Assembly (NCBI GenBank): GCA_014155875.1
Contig: JACEFZ010002133.1
Span: forward strand, 549,001-613,000
DNA: 64,000 bases
Origin: Cepaea nemoralis
Taxonomy: Eukaryota > Mollusca > Gastropoda > Stylommatophora > Helicidae
Reading direction: 5' to 3'
Shown: positions 1-11,024 of the stretch, one piece after another
Position numbering within the stretch: the stretch's first letter is position 1
Layout of the letters: each line of letters starts with the position of its first letter
Made by a program: the position numbers and the translations under genes
Notes under the pieces: generated by a model
Seen by the model: the letters and a program-made list of their open reading frames with translations, nothing else
What the model was told of the DNA's origin: nothing
Databases searched by the model: none

Positions 1-946
1 ACCATTACACATTCCCCTCCTCCCTCTCAACCATCCTTAATCTCTCTAATTATTATTCCACTACATTGTCCTCAACTTCCTGAGTAAAATGATATATAAC
101 ACAAGCTAATTGAAGCCACACAATAGAATACTAGTGCCGACGCTCCTATGATACTTTCTAGCACCGCACTTATAGAACATTCTATCACTAATCATAATAC
201 ATTATATCACTACACAGTACTGTACTCTATTCCTAATCATACTCTTAAGTTAGATATAATTAATTGCCTACCATATGTCTATTCCTGTTGTTACTCGAGA
301 AACTAGGCAATCCGATTGGATCTATGTCCGTGGATAACTATCACTACTAAGATAGGCTAGTCCCTCTAATATAACACAACTCGGAATTATCCCCAATTTT
401 AACACTTCAGAATGTTTTCCTCGACTCCATCCACCTGTTTACTGCACTGGGTTTTATATGGGTGCTTGAGTGAGTCACCAGAAAGTCCAGACGCCAATCA
501 GTCCAGAATCTGGCTTTGTCCTCCTGTTTCCAGACTAACCAGAGTCAATTAGCTGTCAATTTTCCTTTTCATCTGGGGAGTTCTTTGTCTCATCCAACAA
601 ATATCCGGGTTGTCTGTAAGCCAGAGACCTTTCTCCCATTACAGAATCCTTCTGACCTCTAGCAGGCATTCTGTCTATCACTTGCCACGACCAACTTCCA
701 TTTTGTAGACAAATGTCGCCAGTACACACCTCTCGAACAACATCCTGTCATCAACTTGTCGACTATGTGTAGACAACTCGACGTGACTCCCTTTGATCTC
801 ATACACACTGTTGACCAGGTGCCGAGAATCTGTACCGACGTATTTCCCTCAGTTTGTTCACCATAACAGCGTCAATTGTGTTAGCAAAATAATGTCGGGT
901 TTGGTTATCATTGGTCGCAACTAACAAGTTTATTTATCCTGTGACA
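1..946 (-). repeat. 3' LTR (partial, truncated by window start)
   Basis: This aligns base for base with 7148-8093 without a length difference. By eye I count about eight mismatches (for example near 47, 149, 686, 704, 790, 868 and 939). On the element strand the LTR begins TGTCAC at 946. Its far end lies outside the window. Confidence 0.95.
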
Positions 947-958
947 TAGGCCCCCTCC
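947..958 (-). other. Polypurine tract of the Gmr1-like element
   Basis: On the minus strand the bases AGGAGGGGGCCTA directly precede the LTR start TGTCAC. A purine run next to the 3' LTR is where plus-strand DNA synthesis is primed in LTR retrotransposons. Confidence 0.8.
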
Positions 959-1011
959 TAAGAGAGTAGTCCGCAACAACTCTTTCTTCTTGGAGGTTCG
1001 ATCCAGATGAT

Positions 1012-1902
1012 CTATTCCTCTTCTTCAGGAGCTGGATGTCTAGACAGGAAATCCGCTCCAACATTTTCCTTCCCAGGTATATACTCCACTGTAAATTGGT
1101 ATGGCTGAAGTAGCAACGACCACCGCATCAAACGGGCGTTGAGCTTCTGAGAAGTGGCCAGGAATATCAAAGGTTGATGATCCGACTGAACTCGAAACTG
1201 AACTCCATACAAATAAGGCTGGAATTTTTGTACGGCCCATACAAGAGCCAAACACTCTCTCTCAACGGTCGAATAATTCCTCTCAGCCGGGAGAAGTTTC
1301 TTGCTTGCGTATGCCACTGGTTTCAAAACTGAAGCATCGTCTTTTCCTTCCTGTAACAAAGCTGCCCCAATCCCAATCCCACTTGCATCCGTTCTCAACA
1401 CAAATGGTTTGGAAAGGTCCGGGAGCTGTAACACAGGTTTGCTGACCAAGGCCTCCTTCAACTGACTGTAGGCACTCTCACATTCTGGTGTCCAAACTAT
1501 TTGGTCTGGGAATCCCTTTTTCAAGGTTTCTGTTAATGGAGCTCCCAGTTCAGTGAAATGTGGGATAAATTTGTGGTAGAACCCACACAACGATAGAAAA
1601 GATCGCACATCCTTCTTCGTTTTTGGCCTTGGAGCACTTCTGATTTTCTCTAGGTTCTTTTCCTCTGGGACAATGTGTCCTGGAGTGATGGTGTGACCTA
1701 GAAATTCCAGAGTCTGGTAACCGATCATGCACTTGGTTGGGCGAGCTGTAAGCCCTGCTTCCTTGAGCCTATTGAAAACACTTTCCAAGGATTGTAAATG
1801 GTCATCCAAACTGTCACTGGAAATCAGAATATCATCCATGAATGAGATGATGGACGGATCCTTTAAAGGATCTAGTAAAGTCCTCATCATGCGAGTAAAC
1901 AC
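1012..1902 (-). pseudogene. pol, C-terminal half of reverse transcriptase plus RNase H
   Basis: This open stretch of about 296 residues carries the RT catalytic FMDD motif near residues 21-24, the RT thumb and connection, then RNase H with the conserved acidic positions (TDAS, ECLALVWA, SDHQPL and a terminal GADFLSR). Its end is the end of pol. It is in the same frame as 1921-2718, separated by an in-frame TGA at 1921-1923 located in a conserved RT block where the family has glycine. The M at 1902 is therefore not a real start. Confidence 0.9.
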
Positions 1903-1920
1903 ACTAGGTGCATTGCTGAG

Positions 1921-2718
1921 TCAAAAGGGCATGACCTTGAATTCATAATGTCCACTGGGGGTACTGAAGGCCAGTAGGGGTCGAACCTCTGGTTTGACCG
2001 GAATCTGATAATACCCGCGACTCAGATCCACCTTTGAGAAATACCTTGCCTTATGGAGCCTCGCGAATAACTGAGTTGGATTCGGCAAAGGTTCCACCTG
2101 AAATTGTGTATGACTGTTCAGAAGTCGGTAGTCTATACACAACCGGTGTTCTCCACTTGGTTTTCGTAACAAAACTACCCCCGCATTGTATGGGGATGTG
2201 GAAGGTGCAATCACGTCATCCTCCAACAGTTTCTGTATTTCCTCCTCCAGGGCCTTTTCTTTAGAGAATGGCACTGGGTAAACCTTTTGGCGAACAGGCT
2301 CTTGAGTGGTCAAAGTCATCTCGAACTCCACCAACCTCGTTCGTCCTGGTTTATCAGTCAGTATCTCCTTATGAGACTCGAGAACCTGGGTTATCTTTTC
2401 CCTCTCCTGGGAAGTCAGATCAGGGTTCACCTGTACATCCTTGTAGGTTTCCTGGTGTACCAGGGGATATTCCCTTCCCTCGTTGGTTCCCACTTCTGTC
2501 TCCACTGCAACTGCCATTGCCATGAGGTGAGCTGCTTTTTCTCCTGGTCTCTCTTCGTATTTCCGCAAGAGATTGATATGGAAAATCTTCGACTTTCCCC
2601 GGATCCGGATCTGATAGTTCGTTCTGGATATCACCCTTTCCACGGGAAATGGTCCTTGCCAACCTATCTCCAGTTTGTTGTTTCCCGTTGGGAGTAGCAA
2701 CAATACTTTGTCTCCCAC
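1921..2718 (-). pseudogene. pol, integrase C-terminal domain plus N-terminal reverse transcriptase
   Basis: The first 60 residues form the small barrel-like integrase C-terminal region (GDKVLLLLP, then GPFPVERV and HINLLRKY). A linker follows and then the RT fingers and palm with CIDYRLLN and the first catalytic aspartate in KVDLSRGYYQIPV. The stop at 1921-1923 truncates it in mid-RT. The upstream junction to 2741-4585 requires a +1 shift near 2773-2783, beside an A-rich run on the coding strand. Confidence 0.88.
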
Positions 2719-2740
2719 CTCTAGAGATCTGTCTTTAGAC

Positions 2741-4585
2741 CTACGGTTGTAGTAAGCCGCATGTCTTTTTCTGGCCTTTTTTCAAGTTTTGATTAGCCAG
2801 AGTCCATCCCTTGTGAAGTTTTTCTTTCAGTTCCTCCACATATTTGTAAGAAGAGATCACTTCTTCTGATGTCCCCTCTTCAGTCCAACTCCTCAACATG
2901 GCTTCCAACGGTCCCTTGATTGGACGACCAAACAGCAACGTAGCGGGTGGTAGTCCTGTTGAGCCATGAGGAACTTCCCGATAGGCAAAGAGGGCTGCTG
3001 GGATATATTCATCCCACCTATCAGGTTTTTCCTGCGCTAGTTTCCTGAGCATTGTCATCAACGTGCCGTTGAAACGCTCTACTTGTCCATTGGCTTGAGG
3101 GTGGTAAGGGCTGGTATGGATATGGTTAGAGTGGAATACCCTAAATACCTCCTCCATAAGTTTTCCACAAAACTGGGACCCATTGTCCGTCAGTATTTGT
3201 TCAGGAAAGCCTAATCTTGTAAAGGCCTCCATCAGTGCGTCCGCCACTCGTTTCGAGTCAATGGTGGTCAACGGTATGGCTTCACCCCACATTGTACAGC
3301 AATCCACCATGGTGAGTATGTACATGTTCCTCTTCCTAGTCCTAGGAAGTGGACCCACAATATCGATGGCTACCCTCTCGAAAGGAGAGTTCATGATGGG
3401 CATTTCACCCAAGACCACCGGCGCTGTCCAGTGTTTCGGTGCCACCCTCTGGCACTCAGGGCATGACTTCACATACCGACGCACATCACCTGTCATTCCC
3501 GGCCAATAGTAATGGCAGGAAATTCGCTGCATCGTGGCGGCAATACCCATATGCCCACTGAATGAGATGGTATGCCCCATATGAAGAATCTGGGAACGAT
3601 GGGCCTTTGGGACCACCAACTGACCATGTAGGTTGTCTCCCCTTCCGGCTCTCCTGTAGAGTATCCTATTCTTCATATAGTACTGCCCCCGTTTGGGTGG
3701 ATCAGCACTTTTCTGCAGCTTTTTGTAGCAAGGACGTAGAGTAGCATCCTCACTCTGGGCAGTTCGCAACTCCCCTGGCAGTGGGTTAGTCACATTGGCT
3801 TCTGCCTCATCCGTTCTCGTCTGAGAGCGAGTCTGAATTGCTCCCATATGGATTGGCTCCCTGGGCATTCCCAGAAAGACATACCGGCAACCGAGGATTA
3901 CGGGAAAAATGGGATCAGTCAACACCGCGGCCTTGATGGTGCCGGTGACATATCTTGACCGAATCTCCACTCTGGCAATGGGCAATTTCATGGCTACAGC
4001 ACTCTTCTGTGCAGGCTGTATCTCCATGGTTTCACCTGTGAATTGTTCTGGATGTACCAGATCCGCAGAAATCACGGCCTCCCCGTCCAGTCCTGTGTCG
4101 TATAAACACTCCACTTGACGACCGTTAACTTCTACCAATTCCACTACAGGTGGTTTTTCCTGGTCTGGAGTCTCTTCTTCGGCCTCGACCTGTTCGGTGG
4201 GCTCCACCTTAGGTTTTCCGGGGCACACGACGAATTGAGTGTCTCCTGACTTTCCCCTGCAGTCAATAGCATTGTGTGTATTCGACCTGCAGTGTTTGCA
4301 CCATTTCCCTGTCCTAGATTTTCTTGTGCCGGACTTGAATGAGCTCTCCTGGGGGTGAGCTTCCTTATCGACCTTGGCATTGTCAGTGTCCACCTGCGTT
4401 GAAGTCACTTGACATGCCGCGAAGTGAGGGTTCTTAGCCTTCGATTTGCAATCCCTCGTATTGTGAGAAGGTGACTTACAAATCGAACACCACTTCTCCG
4501 ACCATGGTCGTTTTTGTGTAAAGCTTCGAAGTTTTCTTGCTTTCCCCCTTCGTCTTCTCCGAATTCTCCTCTGAAGTTTTGACAT
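2741..4585 (-). pseudogene. nucleocapsid zinc knuckles, protease and integrase
   Basis: A 614-residue open stretch. It has two CX2CX4HX4C knuckles (C33, C36, H41, C46 and C96, C99, H104, C109), then an aspartic protease with DTG at about 163-165. The integrase zinc domain follows (H, H, then CPEC at about 340-385), and then the catalytic core with D in AIDIVGPLPR, D in TDNGSQFCG and E in HPQANGQVERFNG. The frame runs out at 2741 into a frameshift. The first M sits in a basic stretch read in a different frame from gag, so the true junction with gag is a shift near 4500-4580, either programmed or mutational. Protease-integrase order before RT is the notable feature. Confidence 0.92.
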
Positions 4586-4898
4586 ATGGTTCCACCTTTT
4601 TAGTTCCTGTGCTTTTTGCTTTCTTCAGGTTATGTTTTTCCTGACTTTTGGTGTTTGTAGAAATGTTCTCTGCTGCCTCCCCATGGACCTCGACGAACCG
4701 TTCTGCCAATTTCGTCACCATGTCGATTCGTTCCGCCCCTTGTTCTCCCAAGAATGTCCTGAGAGGTTTCGACATTTGCTTCCGCATCTGGTCGACTACC
4801 GTGAGCTCTTCCAGACTCTCATAGTCATGCGCAAACCCAGCCAAATCCATCCACTTATGGAGATATGCTTTCAGACGCAGACTATAGGCGGCGAACAA
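4476..4898 (-). pseudogene. gag, C-terminal capsid (SCAN-like helical region)
   Basis: A helical segment that continues the capsid (AYSLRLKAYLHKWMDLAG, then LRTFLGEQG and a lysine- and serine-rich tail). It resembles the gypsy capsid C-terminal region from which the vertebrate SCAN domain is thought to derive. It joins 4882-5361 through a +1 shift at an A6 run near 4927-4932. It is placed by homology of the split capsid, not by its own ATG. Confidence 0.8.
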
Positions 4899-5361
4899 CT
4901 CCCCCTGGTTCTCGTTTCGCTCCTCGAAATTTTTTCCGGTAGGTATGTGACGTAACCTCGAATCGTTTCAGCAAAGCCGTCTTCAACTCGTCATAATTGT
5001 TCTCATGTCCTGGTGGCAGGCGAGAATAAACCTCGTAACCGGTCCCGCGTAATCCCTGGGATAGCTTGAGATTCCATTTGTCACGCTCCAGACCCATAGC
5101 AACTGACATAGCCTCGAAGCGTTGAAGGTACTGGTCAATCTTCTCTTTGTCCTCCTCGTAGATCGCTAGAGGGAACTTCATAGCATGGTAGCTATGTCCA
5201 CTTACTGGTGTTGAGCCAGGGAGAGAGGAACCTCCCACTGCTCCCTCAGTTTCTCCCACTAGATTGCCTCTTGAGCTCGAGTTCCCGCATCCGGTACTCA
5301 TGCTCCCTTTTCTGAGCCTCTTGCTCCGCTTCCCGTTGCTTAGCAGCTTGCTCAACCTCAA
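4882..5361 (-). pseudogene. gag, capsid N-terminal part
   Basis: It carries a gypsy-type capsid signature: FPLAIYEEDKEKIDQYLQRF, then a W and the YSRLPP and LKTALLKRFEVT blocks. The first 30 residues overlap the upstream coiled-coil frame and are out-of-frame reading. Real capsid sequence starts near the GETEGAVGG stretch (about 5270). A frameshift there and another near 4930 flank the piece. Confidence 0.8.
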
Positions 5362-5647
5362 GTAACTTAGCAGCTTGCTCTGCTTCCAATTTTTTAGCTT
5401 CTATTTCCAGCCTTCTCATGGCTTGCTCAGCCTCAAGTTGCCTAGCAGCTTGTTCTGCTTCCAATTTCTTAGCTGCTTGCTCTGCCTCCATCCTTCTCAA
5501 TTCCAACTCGGCCTTTCGATCTTCCCTTTCTGCTTGACGATACTCCCTCTCCACTTCCTGTATGTAATCCGTTAGAGCAGAACCCGACAATCCCATGTCT
5601 TCCCCCTTTGCCCTAAGTTCCACCGTAGTTAATCTAGGAGTGGCCAT
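5246..5647 (-). pseudogene. gag N-terminus with long charged coiled coil
   Basis: It starts MATPRLTTVELRAKG at 5647, the most plausible gag start because it is the first ATG of the gag unit and no upstream in-frame homology is seen. From about residue 30 to 125 it is an Ala/Glu/Lys/Arg heptad-like repeat (LEAEQAA units), a predicted coiled coil that would multimerise Gag. It runs out of frame at 5246, near the first frameshift. Confidence 0.82.
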
Positions 5648-7136
5648 TTTACAGAGAGGTAACTCAGCAGATAGAGTATAGATTATCTCTAAACCAACTA
5701 TATAGCTAATGACAAAATACTATTAATCTATATATATATATAACACACCACACAACACAACACAATCACTCAGTGACAAGAGTAGAATCAGGACCACAGA
5801 CCTATGCAGACGTGTGAAGTGTGAACAGGTAAGATAAGTCCTAACACCTATCCACATTCACTCTAGCTGGATTCTCACTAATAGGATATCTCCATCCTCT
5901 AACTAAAGATCCCGTGTAAAAAGATCCCGTTGTCTAAAGATCCCGCTGTCCAAAGATCACGTTTACGAGCCCCCAATAAATGTCGTGTGTGTAAAGAATG
6001 AATGTCGTATTAGTTACTTTGTTCTTCTTTACCACTTTAGTGCCGTCCCTGGAGTGAAGAGAATCAACACCCACATTTGTTTTTATTCAATATCTCTATT
6101 CTGGAGAAATCCAGCAGACTCCGTCCACACGCTCCCTCAATCTGAAGACACCTTCCTCTCACTCTTACTAACCCTTGGATCATGCCCCCTCTCATTCTTC
6201 CCCAACATAACATACTTGACAACTCTCGCTTCAACAAATAAAAACAAGAAATTTATTAAAGCAAAGAGTATATGTAGGTGAAGTGTATGTGTGTATAAGG
6301 TGTAGAATGTGTGACGTGTATTCTAATGGTAGACCAGTGATTTAGAAGCAAAGTCTGTAACATCATAGTGCTTAGCACACAACAGCACCATTTTTTCCGG
6401 ACAGTGAACCTCACCCAGAAGATGACGACTTTCTCCAATTACTCGAACAAACAGGATGCTGGTAATCCGATAGACACTGTTGATCTTGGTCTTCACTCTA
6501 CCACACGGTGAAGTTACTCTGTTTCCTAATATTTGTTTGAACTGATAGTCCTCCAATTAACTGAAATGTCACTTGGGGAACCTCTACTGTTTATTAGTTT
6601 CTGGTTATAACATTTTCCCCTCTTTTAGAACACAACCTATTCATGTTTGTTAGGTAGATGTGTATATAGATATATATATATGTCCTTAGTATGCGAGTTA
6701 TTAATCTTCGGTGATGAAGCTTATCACTCATTAAACACAACACTTCTGTTTATACAATTCCACTCAGCAGAAGCCAGGTTCCCGCAAACCAACTTGGGTA
6801 TAAGCCCTCTGTAGCGGCCTCTCAGCAACCTCTGTCTTCAGATGCTGAGCCATCATTGTATCAAACTTTGAAACTGCTTCTTCGTAGTAAATCCTCTCCC
6901 ACTCACGTGGAACACTCAAGGGGAACTGTACATGGAACCTGTAGAGCAGATAACATCATGGTGAGGGCAACTCAGTCCTGACCGTAATTAGGTGATTGTA
7001 GGCCAATAACAGCACTCAGATCTATAACAGAGATCCGATCTCTGTCATACGGCCAGATAACTCAATCATATGATCTGAGACATGGCAACACCAGGAAAGA
7101 ATAAAGGAACGGGTAGAAACCCAGCAGATGCCCTAC
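5648..7136 (-). other. Long leader between 5' LTR and gag
   Basis: About 1.5 kb with no supported coding sequence. It is AT-rich with a tatata run near 5732-5742 and 6669-6680. The primer-binding site should lie next to 7137 on the minus strand, but I cannot fix it because the matching LTR end is outside the window. Confidence 0.6.
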
Positions 7137-8093
7137 TGGAAGACCCTACCATTACACATTCCCCTCCTCCCTCTCAACCATCCTTAAGCTCTCTAATTAT
7201 TATTCCACTACATTGTCCTCAACTTCCTGAGTAAAATGATATATAACACAAGCTAATTGAAGCCACACAATAGAATACTAGTGCCGACGCTCCTATAATA
7301 CTTTCTAGCACCGCACTTATAGAACATTCTATCACTAATCATAATACATTATATCACTACACAGTACTGTACTCTATTCCTAATCATACTCTTAAGTTAG
7401 ATATAATTAATTGCCTACCATATGTCTATTCCTGTTGTTACTCGAGAAACTAGGCAATCCGATTGGATCTATGTCCGTGGATAACTATCACTACTAAGAT
7501 AGGCTAGTCCCTCTAATATAACACAACTCGGAATTATCCCCAATTTTAACACTTCAGAATGTTTTCCTCGACTCCATCCACCTGTTTACTGCACTGGGTT
7601 TTATATGGGTGCTTGAGTGAGTCACCAGAAAGTCCAGACGCCAATCAGTCCAGAATCTGGCTTTGTCCTCCTGTTTCCAGACTAACCAGAGTCAATTAGC
7701 TGTCAATTTTCCTTTTCATCTGGGGAGTTCTTTGTCTCATCCAACAAATATCCGGGTTGTCTGTAAGCCAGAGACCTTTCTCCCATTACAGAATCCTTCT
7801 GACCTCTAGCAGGCATTCTGTCTATCACTTGCAACGACCAACTTCCGTTTTGTAGACAAATGTCGCCAGTACACACCTCTCGAACAACATCCTGTCATCA
7901 ACTTGTCGACTATGTGTAGACAACTCGACATGACTCCCTTTGATCTCATACACACTGTTGACCAGGTGCCGAGAATCTGTACCGACGTATTTCCCTCAGT
8001 TTGTTCACCATAACAGAGTCAATTGTGTTAGCCAAATAATGTCGGGTTTGGTTATCATTGGTCGCAACTAACAAGTTTATTTAGCCTGTGACA
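7137..8093 (-). repeat. 5' LTR of the Gmr1-like element
   Basis: The homologue of 1-946 (offset 7147), starting TGTCAC at 8093 on the minus strand. The inner limit near 7129-7147 is uncertain. It should contain the element promoter and polyadenylation signals. I did not identify a convincing TATA box. Confidence 0.9.
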
Positions 8094-8209
8094 GGCTCTG
8101 GGATTAACTCGTATCACATGGCTGTGGGGTTAACTCGTAACACATGGCTGTGGGGTTAACCCAGACTTGTGTCACTTGGCGATTGGGTTAACTCAAACTT
8201 GTAACATAT
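8094..8209. repeat. Minisatellite ggttaactcgtaacacatgg, left part
   Basis: Degenerate units of about 24-26 bp. The array resumes at 9894-9945 on the other side of a LINE, so both the LINE and the LTR element landed in it. Confidence 0.75.
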
Positions 8210-9833
8210 GGAACCAACAACAATACATCCTGGCCTACCACAGGGATCACCATTATCTCCGGTACTGTTCAACGCCTACACAGTGAGAATCACCAGTGAG
8301 CAGATCACTGGACCTGGCAGGACATTGTCATATGCCGATGATGTTTTAGTGTATCGTCAGGGTAAGGATAGAGAGCAGGTTGCTGTGGAACTACAAACCG
8401 AACTCAATCACATAAGTACTTGGTGTGATAAAGCTGGGGCAATGGTCAACCCAACACAGGCAACAGTGACTTGGTTCTCGTTGAATAATCATATTGTCAA
8501 CACTCCAACACCAACTGTAATTCTGTGTTCAGAGACGGTGGAAAGAACGCAGGCAATAAATTACCTGGGGATATGGTTTGATCGAAGCCTTGCTTATAAT
8601 GAGCACATAGACCAGGTGATAACAAAGGCCAAGCAGGGTTTGGCTGCGATGCGGGTGATGGCGGCAGCAAACTGTGAGCAGCGCCATCTATGTCTTCTGT
8701 ACATGTCTGTTTTTGAGTATGCAATGGCAATCCTGACTCTCAGCTGTAAGCAGATAGACAGGGTGGAAAGGATACAGAATGAAGCTATGCACATTATTCT
8801 TGGATGTACAAGAGATACAGCATGCAAGGTGATTAGCTACCTTCTTGATTTTCCAACCATTGAAGAGAGAATACAAGTTTGCAGCGCACGCGCCTACCTC
8901 AGAGTTAACGCAAACACACAACATCCACTGCATAGTGAAATTATGAAGGTGAAGGGCAGCAAGTTAAAAAGAGGATGGTCGTGGATGGGTCAAGCTGAAG
9001 AATTCTTCAACAGGTGTGTTCACTTGAGGACTTAGAACCTGGCGAGGGGTGGGTACAAGTGCCAACAGATTTCTGCACATCCTTTTCAATTTGCATCCAA
9101 CTAGATAGAAAATGCAGACAAGAAAATCCGGCTGCTGTGGAGGCTGAAGTACAAGCGTTGATTTTCGAGAATTCACTAGACGGTGATGCTGTCATCTACA
9201 CAGATGGGTCGGTCGTCCGACATGTGAGAAGCTCATGGGCCTTTATGGCTCGGGCCGGAGGGAGAATTGTGAAGGAGGACTCTGGTGCTTTCACTGAAAC
9301 CACAAGTAGCCTGACTATGGAAGTCATGGCAGTAAGTAAAGCAATAACATGGCTCGAGACAGACATTCACTAGGGCATGTTTCCTTAGCAACTCAATGAA
9401 CATGATCAAGAAGATAGAGGAGGGGTCGATCCGAAGAGAATGGTTGCTGGTTCTGGAGCAGTCTCGGCTGGCAAAGATTAGTTTCATCTTCGTGCCAGGG
9501 CATGTGGGAGTACAAGGAAATGAGCGGGCTGACAAGCTCGCAAGTGAGGCTACAGTGGAGTGCGGACGCGCCATGGATCAGGCTGACATTCTGAATGCTC
9601 TACGAGAAGTAAGACTTTTGTGTGAACCAAGTGATGACTGTGAATCTACAACCATGGCCAAACTGCAAGAACAGCAAATTAAAAGAGGGTTGGCCAAACA
9701 AGAACACTACGCAGGGAGCCAAAGAAGATTGATAAACCAACACAGAACTGGTGTCGTTAGCCGCTACACGCTGCGGGATTTGCTGAGGAGGGGATCCGAG
9801 CACTTATGGACTGAATGGTTCAATGTGCAGTGA
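8208..9833 (+). pseudogene. LINE-N ORF2 remnant: reverse transcriptase, then RNase H
   Basis: 8208-9035 gives RT palm and thumb (LPQGSPLSPVLFN, catalytic YADD, NYLGIWFD). 9014-9373 and 9396-9833 give RNase H (YTDGS, then TSSLTMEVMAV and VPGHVGVQGNERADKLA). Frames change near 9020-9050 and again near 9370, each a one-base shift, so no full protein can be made. The endonuclease and ORF1 are missing because of 5' truncation. Confidence 0.88.
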
Positions 9834-9862
9834 GGATGATCTTTCGACTAACTAACTATCTG

Positions 9863-9893
<31 letters not shown>
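8210..9893 (+). mobile_element. LINE-N copy 1: RT plus RNase H, 5'-truncated
   Basis: A non-LTR element ending in a (TAAC)n tail (9848-9893). Flanks read AACTTGTAACATATGG before and AACTTGTAAAACATGG after, an imperfect target-site duplication of about 16 bp. Three further copies in this window share the same 3' end (36471, 44881 on the minus strand, 53802). The RNase H domain and tandem tail suggest the I superfamily, possibly Nimb-like, which is known from snails. The clade is not proven. Confidence 0.88.
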
Positions 9894-9897
<4 letters not shown>

Positions 9898-9950
9898 TGT
9901 AAAACATGGCTCTGGGGTTAACTCGTAACACATGGCTATGATTAGCTCAG
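9894..9950. repeat. Minisatellite ggttaactcgtaacacatgg, right part
   Basis: Continuation of the array interrupted by the LINE at 8210-9893. Confidence 0.7.
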
Positions 9951-10482
9951 ACTGATAAAATGGGTCCAGGGAGATAAGGTAATCAGCATGGAAGTGACCA
10001 AAGTAACTACCAAGCGCTGTTTTATTTTTATAAAACGTGAGCTTAGCAGCAGACCTTCAAAATGTCAGTCTCGTGGAAACGGGGTTCTTCTGTTCGACAC
10101 CATCTTTGTTGGCCTGGGTATATTTACAGAAAACAGTAGTCAGCTTGAACTAGATGGCACCTACATAGATCTGGAATGGAACTGGTGTAGAACAAAAGCA
10201 TGTTCTCTGTTCCTGTATATGTTGGACACTCTTGTAGCAACTAGTTTAACTGTTTTACCAATTCCACAGTTAATTTATCTGCAGTTCACATCCTTAGCTT
10301 ATTGAACAGTTGGTGGCTAGTCTGTGATGCCTTGTGTGGAGTCTGAAGATTGCTATGTGTTTGTTCCTGTGTGCCTTTATCAGTGCACAAAACAGCAAGA
10401 ATAGTAAACTTAAATGTCACAATGACAAATCAGTAATCTACATGTTTTAATGAATAATGTGAATAACCCCATGTTTGGGAAA
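9951..10482. other. Intronic sequence, nothing recognised
   Basis: No coding, RNA or repeat feature that I can support. It is inferred to be intron of the SYF1 gene because its next visible exon starts at 10908 and begins with a 3' splice site. Confidence 0.5.
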
Positions 10483-10494
10483 TAACAATTGTCT

Positions 10495-10641
10495 TCTTCT
10501 TCTTCTTCTTCGTTCATCCGGAGTTTTTTTTCCGGATGTGATTGCGTTGTGCCTGTTTACAGCAGAGCTGCGTTCTTGCACCGTTAGGCCGACACATCCG
10601 ACTTCTGCAGGCATTTGTTGACCGGGTTAACCTTCCCGGGG
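10495..10641 (-). mobile_element. SINE-I copy 1
   Basis: A unit of about 140 bp in minus orientation, with its GAA tail seen as TTC repeats at the low end. Flanked by the duplicated target TAACAATTGTCT (10483-10494 and 10642-10653). Confidence 0.9.
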
Positions 10642-10708
10642 TAACAATTGTCTGTTGTTGATGAAGACTTCAGTGGAGACTTTCGTTCATATTTCTCTGT
10701 CTGCCTGC

Positions 10709-10781
<73 letters not shown>

Positions 10782-10785
10782 GTTT
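10709..10785. repeat. Microsatellite C(n)(CT)n(GT)n
   Basis: A C11 run, about 30 CT dinucleotides, then GT repeats, upstream of the SYF1 exon at 10908. Confidence 0.97.
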
Positions 10786-10907
10786 TTTTTTTTTCCAGTG
10801 AATCTCCTAGTTGTGTTGTGTGTTCATTCATTTGTTAACTATCTAGACTGTTGATTTTGAATTGTCAAGTGTAAAATATTGAACATGTGTGTTCTGTCTG
10901 TGTCCAG

Positions 10908-11024
10908 GTGGCGCCCCAGTTCTGGGAGTCATGGAAGGAGTTTGAGATCAACCATGGCAACGAGGACACGGTTCGTGAGATGCTGAGAATCAAGAGGAGT
11001 GTCCAGGCAGCCTACAACACACAG
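10908..11024 (+). CDS. XAB2: SYF1 exon a (last HAT repeat)
   Basis: Acceptor tgtccag before GTGGCG and donor ACACAG|gtaggc. 117 nt, 39 codons, phase 0 to 0. Encodes the final helical repeat, [16 protein letters not shown] and the [13 protein letters not shown] helix. Confidence 0.93.

Larger units (their letters stand above)
1..8093 (-). mobile_element. Gmr1-type Ty3/gypsy LTR retrotransposon, nearly complete
   Basis: The element is read on the minus strand: 5' LTR (about 7137-8093), long leader, gag, then pol, a polypurine tract and the 3' LTR (946 leftward, cut by the window edge). Pol runs zinc knuckles, protease (DTG), integrase (HHCC then D,D,E), reverse transcriptase (FMDD) and RNase H, with RNase H ending only about 50 bp before the polypurine tract. 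Integrase upstream of RT is the Ty1/copia order, but the sequences look Ty3/gypsy, as in the Gmr1 group. No env is visible. Coding is broken by four frameshifts and one nonsense codon. The element sits in the ggttaactcgtaacacatgg-type minisatellite that resumes at 8094. The outer target duplication cannot be tested because the left end is outside the window. Confidence 0.93.

Noticed and set aside
5985..6281. 98-codon ORF in the LTR element leader
   Set aside because: On the strand opposite to the element, with low-complexity composition and no motif.
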